NCBI GenBank assembly: GCA_022453515.1
Contig: JAJNNY010000010.1
Coordinates: 558,001-622,000 of the forward strand
Length of the DNA: 64,000 nt
Direction of reading: 5' to 3'
DNA from: Astrocystis sublimbata
Taxonomy: Eukaryota > Ascomycota > Sordariomycetes > Xylariales > Xylariaceae
Shown: piece by piece, positions 57,529 to 64,000 of the stretch
How the letters are laid out: each line of letters begins with the position of its first letter
Position numbering within the stretch: position 1 is the first letter of the stretch
Notes under the pieces: model-generated
Database searches by the model: none
Seen by the model: only the letters and a program-made list of their open reading frames with translations
Told to the model about the DNA's origin: nothing
Made by a program: the position numbers and the translations under genes

Positions 57529-58541
57529 TCATGATAGTTTGGCGACCTTCGCTAGACTGCCTGACCCACGACTGCTGAAGATGCTCATTATGCCGAAACC
57601 GACGTAAAAAAGTGCGAGGGGATAAGCCACCAATATCCTCATCTGGCGCATCCTTCCTACCGCGCAAAACAGGCCACTGGCACTGGTGGTGCACCACATG
57701 ATGGCGGCTGTTGTCAAAATGTATCCAAATGGACTATCCATAGGCATTGCAATACCCACTAAGCTGACTAGGACGAGTGGCAGAAGGCAATATCCAAGGA
57801 CGCTTGCACTTCGCACAAATGTCAGGGTACTACTGAGTTGGCCCTTTTGGTCGTCATGGCCGCTAGCGTTTGGATCACCGGGATAGCCTGCCCCCGGCGC
57901 ATATGCCGAGGTTGCGTGTGTGGGTGATGGGGATTCGGAGCCGTCGGGGGACATCAAGGACAGAATAGTGTGTAGTGCAATAGACCCCATCAAGGCCAGA
58001 CCATATATGTAGCCGAAATGAACCTTGCCGCTCAGCAGCAGGAATGTGCCGAAGAGGAGGAAGAAGAGGATAGGACCGGCAAGATCGGAGTCGTCCATGA
58101 TGTGCTGGTCGATGCGCGCAAACGGATTGAGGACAGCTATGGTCTGCGGTCCAAGTCAGTCGCATGCACATGATAACTAACACTAACGCCTGGGAGGTGC
58201 TTCTCAGATATCGACCTCACCTTCATTTGAATATGACCCCAGTTCACACCTAGCTCCTCCAGTAATGGGGGCTCGCCATCATAGCCTTCGGTCGAGAAAG
58301 CAGCGAGCCAGCCGGTCCGCAAACCACCTTGCTCGCCCATGCGCCCGCTCACGCCGGACGCGCCGCCGAAGCCGCCATAACCGCTGGGGCCCGGGGGTGG
58401 CACTCCGTAGCCGTACGACTGTGCGCCGGCGCCTTGGGGCGGGACACCGGGAGAGTAGGACGAGGGATAGAACTGGAGGTTTTGGGCGGGAGCACCAGCG
58501 CCGTACTGGTTCGCGGGAGGTGCCCCGTAAAATTGCGACAT
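57529..58541 (-). CDS. yip1: Yip1-type Rab-interacting Golgi membrane protein (YIPF5-like)
   Basis: Two exons in transcript order, 58541-58221 and 58143-57529 (311 aa). The N-terminal half is Pro/Gly/Tyr/Gln-rich and cytosolic and ends in PPLLEELGVNWGHI, the conserved Yip1 motif. TIAVLNPFARIDQHIMDDSDLAGP, split across several elements of the family signature, leads into about five membrane segments (FLLFGTFLLLSG, HTILSLM, LGYCLLPLVLVSLVGI, YILTTAAIMWC, AYPLALFYVGFG). Yip1 with Yif1 recruits Ypt/Rab GTPases and helps COPII vesicle formation and Golgi entry. A Pro/Gly-rich loop between helices 2 and 3 is longer than in yeast. It is divergent from pam16. Confidence 0.92.
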
Positions 58542-59479
58542 GGTCTATTGCTTGTTCGGTCGAAAGAGTCCCTCGCTGGGCGTGAAGTAGATGGCCAAGG
58601 TCGAGGCAGGTCGAGGCAGCGCTCACTTATGACGTACGTGGTTGAGGCGGATCAGCACCAGATACTATTCGTCGCGCTGGCCGGAGGCTGTAGAGGATGT
58701 GGGTTGAGCTATGGTCGCTGGAGGGTGGCCAGTCTCCTGAGCACTGGGATTTGGTGGTTTGGCCAAGTCAATGGGCGGCAAGCTTGCCTGTGGGAGCAGA
58801 CGGGCAAGCTGAGGTCGTCGTTGTCGATGTGTCTTCAGCGGTTGTGGCGTTCGTTGCGATGGAGATTGCAATGGGTGGAAAGTGGACAGTGGATGGTGGA
58901 GGTGTGCAAGGATTCTGTCCTGGAGCTTCCAGGCATGTCAGCCAGGCACCAGGTTTCCCTGCCTGCATTGACAGTGATTGAATTAAATGGCGATCTTGAT
59001 GCACCTTTCCAGCCTGCATTTTACTGCCAGCTAATTTTAGAGCCGCCTACACTTCACACCAGAATTCCCACTGGTGGATGTGGCTCCAAGCTTGGCTTGG
59101 TGGCTTCAACGGCTCAATGTGGCTAGAGAGCACCATTTGATCAGAAGTCCACAGGGGTAGTGAGGTGTCCAAATAGGTAAGTACCTACATAGGTATGATT
59201 AGTGTCCCGCGAACCCCCCAATAGCCCCCCCATGTGTACAGTAGGGACTTACTTACACCCCCACCTATCGCCACGCCAATCGATAAAGTTTTAGACGGCC
59301 GGCCCCAAAGTCGCCCATGGACCGACCGATCTACAAGTTGACCCCGGCCAATTTTTATTCGCGACGCCTTCCTTTGCCGCTCACTACGCCGACATCGTCC
59401 TGAGCCGTCGCCTGAGCATTGCTCTCCAATACAAACTTCCTGCCAGCATTGCTTGTGGCACTAATCATATAATAATACC
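58542..59479. other. Divergent promoter region yip1 / pam16
   Basis: This is the shared upstream region. Long plus-strand frames over 58.3-59.1 kb run antisense to yip1 exon 1 and lack motifs. It contains GGTAAGTACCTACATAGGTA (about 59178-59197). Confidence 0.45.
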
Positions 59480-60007
59480 ATGGTAAGCACTCCCACAATA
59501 CCCCGAGCCATCATATGCCGAGCAATGATTTCGGAGCCCCGGCTTGAGTCGACCGACTGACTTGACTGACCTCATCTCACCTACCAGGCGCACCGAATGA
59601 TAACACAGATTGTGGTGACCGGCACCCGCGTGCTCGGCCGCGCATTCGGCGAGGCCTACAAGCAGGCCCAGGCGTCGTCCAACTACGCGCGCGCGCAAGC
59701 CAAGGTCAACCCCAACGCCCCCTTGGCCCGCGGCGGCGCCGGCAGCATGACCCTCGACGAAGCCTGCAAGATCCTCAACGTCAAGCCGCCCTCGGGCGCC
59801 GCCACCAACACCGAGGAGCTCATGGACCGCTTCAAGAAGCTCTTCGACGTCAACGACCCCCAGAAGGGCGGCAGCTTCTACCTGCAGAGCAAGGTCCTGC
59901 GGGCCCGCGAGCGCATAGAGGCCGAGGTGCGGCCCGCCATCGAGAAGGCGGCGCAGGAGGCCGAGATCAAAGAGGGCTTCAAACCCAAGGTGTACAAGGA
60001 CCGGTAG
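59480..60007 (+). CDS. pam16: Pam16/Tim16, import motor regulator of the TIM23 complex
   Basis: Two exons: 59480-59482, which is the ATG alone, and 59588-60007 (140 aa). Splicing ATG to GCGCACCGA gives MAHRMITQIVVTGTRVLGRAF, the conserved start of Pam16. The next in-frame ATG in exon 2 would lose MAHR. The J-like domain follows: MTLDEACKILNV, ELMDRFKKLFDVNDP, the degenerate J motif region (DPQKGGSFYLQSKV), and RERIEAEV. Pam16 pairs with Pam14/Tim14 at the inner membrane and restrains its stimulation of mtHsp70. The C-terminal extension EIKEGFKPKVYKDR is typical of filamentous ascomycetes. The gene is GC-rich. Confidence 0.94.
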
Positions 60008-60462
60008 TAGCATGGTCACGACGAATGGACGACGAGACGAGCACCAACGAGATCAATGTCGGCTTCCTCTCAAAAGAGGAATATATATATGGGAGAGTTG
60101 CCGGCGTGTAACAACAAAAACAGCACATTTCAGGGGATGCGTTCGGAGTACGGATTCAACCGCTGGGATATGAAAGAGCATCTTCACTCGACTGCATGGC
60201 TCGGCGTTTTCTGCGATCTTTCGAAATGTTTATACGCGCATTTTTGTCAGCGGTACATCTAGACGGGCTGTCCACTGTACCACCATAGACACCATACATA
60301 CAGTCTACTTATGAGATTATTGAGCATCTCATAATGTTGATCTCCAGTGTCAAATATCTGCTTGCTGTTTTTGGGTATTGACGAGGTTATGATATGCGTG
60401 ACGTGATAGGTAAATGATTACACACAAACGATGCTCTATGAAGATCTAGAACCATATGAGCA
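60008..60462. other. Convergent spacer pam16 / DUF4385 gene
   Basis: Holds both 3' ends. Nothing else is recognised. Confidence 0.45.
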
Positions 60463-61050
60463 TTATTTCTCTTCTTTTATCTTTTTACTATTCCCGGTAT
60501 TTTCGCTTATTTCGCTCTTTTGACCCTTCTCACTCTTCTCCCACTCCTTCTGCTCCTTCAAGAACGCCTCTTTCCTCCTCTGGTACCCCTCATGCGCCTT
60601 GCACCGCTCCCAGACCTCCCTAAACACCATACTCGCAGCCTCCTTCTCCTTCCTCCCCTCATGGTCCGTACTCTTCGGCAATTCCTTCTTCGCCCCCTTA
60701 GAATCCGTCTGATACTTTCTCCCCCCAGCATGGTTCGCATAGCGCTTCGCCCGCGTCATCCCCATCTGGATGAACTTGCGCGTCATATCCATGCCCACGA
60801 AATCGCCCTCTCCTTCCTCTCCGTTGAATTCAACAAACTTGCCCCACAGATCAGACGCGCTCTTGCGCGCGATAGCGACGGTGCGGAAACGCCACAAGGG
60901 TAGGAGGTGCGATTTATACGGCTCGAAGGTCAGCACGCCTTGCTCGCCGCGGCCGATGCGGTAGCTGAGCCATTGGGCGTGGGAGATGCTGGTTTTGAGA
61001 CTGTTGCTCTTCTTTAAGGGGAGTTGTGGGGAGGCGGAGCGGGACATCAT
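60463..61050 (-). CDS. DUF4385-type protein, function unknown
   Basis: Single exon; the ATG at 61050 gives 195 aa (an alternative ATG at 61047 is possible). The frame extends upstream to 61209 through sequence with no conservation. The motifs IGRGEQGVLTFEPYKSHLLP, WRFRTVAIARKSA, FVGMDMTRKFIQMGMTRAKR and YANHAGGRKY are the pattern I associate with DUF4385, found in bacteria and fungi; the molecular function is not known. The GEQGVL and RKFIQMG elements suggest a compact globular domain, followed by a Lys/Glu-rich tail. There is no signal or membrane segment. It converges on pam16. Confidence 0.8.
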   Translation of the reverse strand: MMSRSASPQLPLKKSNSLKTSISHAQWLSYRIGRGEQGVLTFEPYKSHLLPLWRFRTVAIARKSASDLWGKFVEFNGEEGEGDFVGMDMTRKFIQMGMTRAKRYANHAGGRKYQTDSKGAKKELPKSTDHEGRKEKEAASMVFREVWERCKAHEGYQRRKEAFLKEQKEWEKSEKGQKSEISENTGNSKKIKEEK

Positions 61051-61534
61051 GGCATTTTGTTTTTTCAGGGGTGGTGATTTGGAAATCAAGTGGATGGAAG
61101 TAAAGCAATTAAAATGGTACTTATGAGATGAGATGAGGTTAGGTAGATTACGGTCGAGTTGTAAGTCTAATGGTTCGCTGTAAGTGTTGTTGAGAATCAA
61201 TGATGTCATTTTGAAACAGGCTGCGAGATAGCTCCTTTCTTTCTCCCAATGTTTTCGTCGGAAATGGTAGTTCCATCGGATTCAATTCAAGATCCAAGTC
61301 CGGTTTTCTTCAGCTTCAGATTTAATAAAATCCACCTGACAATTGAATCAATAGGTCCATGGATGCGTGGAGACTCTACAACATGCAAGTAAGAACTGTT
61401 ACATGAACAAAATGGAAGTACATGTGAGCGGCGCCTTTTGAAACTTGAGATTCCGTTCCCATTCTTTCTGGAAAATCTCTACCTAAACTACCAGCTGCTT
61501 TTGTCTAGATGCAATTCGACATGTCCCGAGTTTC
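61051..61534. other. Spacer between two minus-strand genes
   Basis: Promoter of the DUF4385 gene and 3' flank of the biotin ligase gene; no gene is recognised. Confidence 0.4.
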
Positions 61535-63577
61535 TCATGATATCTTCCGCTTCACTAGCCCCCTAAAGAAGTCAAAGCTGTTCTCGTCGCTCTGCAACGC
61601 CCACATCTTGCCCGTCGGCTTATCGTCCCTGCCCAGCTCCTCCGCCTTCAACATGCCCCAGTCCGTCGTGATGCCGACGATACGGGCCCTCACGCCCCCC
61701 TGCGCCTCAAGCGTGACGATCTGTCGGCCATGCAGCCACTCATCGTAATAGGCACGCTCTAACTCCTTTGTAAAACCGTTACGAACGAAGGTCTTGTATA
61801 GTGTCTCCAGCCGTGTCAGAATTCGCGCGGTGAGCTTTTCTATCCTGTACGGCGCTAGGTGGGATGGCAGGAGGGCGTCGAGAGAGGTTGTCGGGCGGCC
61901 GTTGGTCGTGTTGATGCCGATGCCGAGCACGATTTGATACGAGCCGGAGGAGTAGACGCAGTTGGATAATATCCCGCCGATCTTGACGTATGCCGGCTCC
62001 GACGAGGAGGTGTTGCGGGGGTCTTTGGCGTAGATGTCGTTGGGCCATTTCAATTTTACGGGAAGCACTTCGTAGCCGGTATCGTACGTCTTGATGGCTT
62101 GCACGATCGCGACCGCGGCCAGGTACTGGATGAATACGATGGGCCGACTGGCTGCTAGGTGGGCGGGGTGGTTGATCACGGTGGACATGATCAGGGATCC
62201 TGCGGGTGAGACCCAGACGTTGGTGCCGCGACCTCTTCCTGCTACTTGGGTCGTGGCGGTGACGGTGAAGCCAGAGGGGAGTTTGGATAAGAGCTTGAAG
62301 TTCTTTTCGAGGATTGTGTTGGTACTTGTGAGGACCTCGCCGTACATGAGATAGTTCCCCCACTCGTCGGCTTCTGTGTCCGTCTGACGATAGTCTTTGA
62401 GACTCGAGAAGAAGGCGGCGTGGTTGAAGTAAGGTGTCGCTTTAGCCTCTGGCCATGCGCGCTCGTGAGTGACGATGCGTTTGACAATGGTTGTGTAATT
62501 AATCAGAGCTTCGTCGGTAGCACTAGATGGAGTGGTAAGCTCCTCTCCTGTGATCTCTTTCTGCGGAAGTGAGTCTTTCAGGGGGTGCATGTCCCATCTC
62601 GTCTCGGGCTTCTCCAAGTGGAATGTGTCATGCTCTGCTCTTATGTACTCTTCCCCGTCCTCCTTGCTGATGATTTCTTCCCATGATAACAACAAGTCAT
62701 CGATGTTGCTGCTGTTGATGGAAGTTAAATGGAGACTAGACAGGGAAGGCACACCTGATGACTCCTGGCTCACTTCAAGCCCAAGTTTTGTAAGGCAAGC
62801 CTTGAGGAAGCTCACCCGATCAGCATCGCCTTGTCGAAGTTTGGCAATCAGCGCATCGTACCCGTCGACATCATGGTGAGGACTGAGGTTCACGGCGGCG
62901 AATTCGGGGTGCGGCCCGGTCAGGATAGCAGCTCCTTGGCCAACTCTGCAATAGACGACTGCGGCGTTCTCATCGCCCCCTTCGACATCAAGTTTGTCGT
63001 CGTAAGTGGCCAGCACCTCGACATCATTGTTGGGGTCTTTGGCGTCTACAAACACTCCGCCGCCATTGTAGTACGACGTGACGACCTCAGGAACCACACC
63101 AGCCCCCTTGAAAGCGATCTTTTCGACGTTGATCCGCACCGCCCTGGCCCCCCTCTCGCTGTTGTACTGGAAGCCTTTGAACGCACCACCCCGACAAGTC
63201 CCAGGGAAGAAAGCGAGCTCTCTCGAACCGATCACTTCCATCGGTCTATTTCCCACCTCGAACTCGCACTTTTTAGATCCATAGTAGGCGCCGGCGCAGA
63301 AGCCGAGATACTTCCCGCCGCGGCGAACAAACTGCGAGATGATGGAGTTCCCCTCGCCATTGAGCACACGGCAGTAACCCAGGTCAGCACCACCGGGAAA
63401 TACTAGCAGTGCACAGGATGGAGCCCATGGTTCTTTGAGCAGCACTGTATCGGAGACTGGTATGACGGCATAATTTGGTCCCAGAAGACGTCGCAGGGAG
63501 TAGATGGCGTGCTTGACGGACTCGACTGTGGTGCCTGTGCCGTTATAAACGAGAACGTTTAATTTGCGGGAACTCAT
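61535..63577 (-). CDS. bpl1: Biotin-protein ligase (holocarboxylase synthetase)
   Basis: Single exon, 680 aa, the usual length of fungal Bpl1. The N-terminal BPL_N domain (about 1-230) resembles class I glutamine amidotransferases: LLVFPGGADLGYC and GKYLGFCAGAYYG with the nucleophile-like Cys. A linker follows, then the catalytic BPL/LplA domain (about 405-600) with the biotinyl-adenylate loop GRGRGTNVW (about 446), the KWPNDIY motif (about 510) and GIGINTTNGRPTTSL. The end is a BPL_C SH3-like domain. The enzyme attaches biotin to Lys of acetyl-CoA carboxylase, pyruvate carboxylase and other carboxylases in an ATP-dependent two-step reaction. It lies divergently beside the partial gene at 63930. 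Confidence 0.97.
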   Translation of the reverse strand: MSSRKLNVLVYNGTGTTVESVKHAIYSLRRLLGPNYAVIPVSDTVLLKEPWAPSCALLVFPGGADLGYCRVLNGEGNSIISQFVRRGGKYLGFCAGAYYGSKKCEFEVGNRPMEVIGSRELAFFPGTCRGGAFKGFQYNSERGARAVRINVEKIAFKGAGVVPEVVTSYYNGGGVFVDAKDPNNDVEVLATYDDKLDVEGGDENAAVVYCRVGQGAAILTGPHPEFAAVNLSPHHDVDGYDALIAKLRQGDADRVSFLKACLTKLGLEVSQESSGVPSLSSLHLTSINSSNIDDLLLSWEEIISKEDGEEYIRAEHDTFHLEKPETRWDMHPLKDSLPQKEITGEELTTPSSATDEALINYTTIVKRIVTHERAWPEAKATPYFNHAAFFSSLKDYRQTDTEADEWGNYLMYGEVLTSTNTILEKNFKLLSKLPSGFTVTATTQVAGRGRGTNVWVSPAGSLIMSTVINHPAHLAASRPIVFIQYLAAVAIVQAIKTYDTGYEVLPVKLKWPNDIYAKDPRNTSSSEPAYVKIGGILSNCVYSSGSYQIVLGIGINTTNGRPTTSLDALLPSHLAPYRIEKLTARILTRLETLYKTFVRNGFTKELERAYYDEWLHGRQIVTLEAQGGVRARIVGITTDWGMLKAEELGRDDKPTGKMWALQSDENSFDFFRGLVKRKIS

Positions 63578-63926
63578 TGCTGATCTGGCCCTATCCTATT
63601 GAATTTGCATTCGAATTCAGATTGAAACGAATTACAGGTAGATACTCAGGATAGGTACCCTTTAAATGACGCTCATGCGCTGTATATGTGTAAGTAGCCG
63701 GAGTGCAGGTACAGGCAAGTCGCCGCCGATTGCCGGCCGGGCTTAAAAGCCGACGCTACGGGGGACTCGATCCTCACAGTTAAGCTGTAACCCACTAAAA
63801 CTTGTAACTCGTAACCGTCCTCAAGACACTCAAGACATCCGCTCTAGCAGCAAGCATCCCGAAAACGCCAATGCGCAGCCACCTTGAGACCGTGGCTCTA
63901 TTAAGAAATTTCCTATAAATACGTAT
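63578..63926. other. Divergent promoter bpl1 / partial gene
   Basis: Shared upstream region with TAGGTAGATACTCAGGATAG near 63637 (a loose member of the dispersed word) and a TATAAATA-like element near 63914. No gene is seen. Confidence 0.4.
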
Positions 63927-63929
63927 ATG

Positions 63930-64000
63930 ATGCCGAAGAAAGACGACACAGCCCAGCAGAATCCAACTGCCCCAGTGGACGACGATGAGCCCGACGAGTG
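63930..64000 (+). CDS. 5' end of a probable Coa4/CHCH-type mitochondrial protein (partial)
   Basis: The frame from the second of two adjacent ATGs (63927, 63930) runs to the window edge: MPKKDDTAQQ, then PVDDDEPDEW. Acidic DDDEPDxW just after a short Lys-rich start is how fungal Coa4-type twin CX9C proteins (cytochrome c oxidase assembly, intermembrane space) begin, with DKRI and the cysteines following. The cysteines lie outside the window, so the assignment is tentative. Confidence 0.45.
   Translation, partial: MPKKDDTAQQNPTAPVDDDEPDE

Noticed and set aside
58329..59126. Long plus-strand frame, 265 codons, over the yip1 start
   Set aside because: It runs antisense to yip1 exon 1 and across its promoter, has no motif, and is rich in residues arising from the Gly/Pro-coded opposite strand.
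60008..60462. Small frame (68 codons) in the pam16 3' region
   Set aside because: No motif; lies in the expected 3' UTR of pam16.

Overview
This is nuclear DNA of a filamentous ascomycete (Pezizomycotina, most likely Sordariomycetes). The evidence is short 50-190 nt introns with GTAAGT-type donors and CTAAC/CTGAC-like branch sites, single-copy eukaryotic housekeeping genes (TOR, glucosidase II beta, Pam16, Yip1, biotin ligase), plant-cell-wall and glucan enzymes (AA9, GH55), a type III polyketide synthase, and an NLR-like STAND protein. Genes lie on both strands with gaps of 0.1-2.3 kb. I joined exons by hand, checking reading phase and family motifs.

Layout. 1-2.9 kb: no convincing gene. 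2.9-8.5 kb (+): a VWA-Hint protein, a small Lys/Glu-rich protein, and the glucosidase II beta subunit ending in KDEL. 8.9-9.8 kb (-): Rtf2 with 21 consecutive Asn. 10.9-18.5 kb (+): TOR kinase, preceded by two possible uORFs. 19.6-21.7 kb (-): a reticulon with a long tandem-repeat tail. 23.1-24.5 kb (+): an SRR1-like protein, convergent with an FAD monooxygenase (24.7-26.1 kb, -). A tRNA-Asp(GUC) lies at 27.0 kb. 27.3-30.7 kb (-): a Sec14-like protein and an archaemetzincin. 31.9-35.6 kb (+): three small, poorly characterised genes. 35.9-40.7 kb: a small membrane protein, a type III PKS and a glycosylasparaginase. 41.9-55.2 kb: a GH55 glucanase (+), then on the minus strand a seven-exon STAND/NLR-like gene (Goodbye - P-loop NTPase - TPR-like - ZZ finger), an AA9 LPMO and an MFS anion:cation symporter. 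55.2-57.5 kb: a gene-poor stretch. 57.5-64 kb: Yip1, Pam16 (first exon is only the ATG), a DUF4385-type protein, biotin-protein ligase, and the cut 5' end of a probable Coa4-type gene.

The genes do not form one pathway or an obvious secondary-metabolite cluster. Loose themes are ER/Golgi and membrane shaping (glucosidase II, reticulon, Yip1, Sec14), carbohydrate breakdown (GH55, AA9, glycosylasparaginase) and mitochondrial biogenesis (Pam16, probable Coa4).

The least expected structures are: (1) the reticulon, whose C-terminal half is 13 back-to-back units of 22 or 18 residues, each unit two copies of an 11-residue motif as in amphipathic lipid-binding helices; (2) the Goodbye-NTPase-TPR-ZZ receptor-like protein; (3) the VWA-Hint protein; and (4) a dispersed TAGGTACCTA-type palindromic word confined to non-coding DNA.
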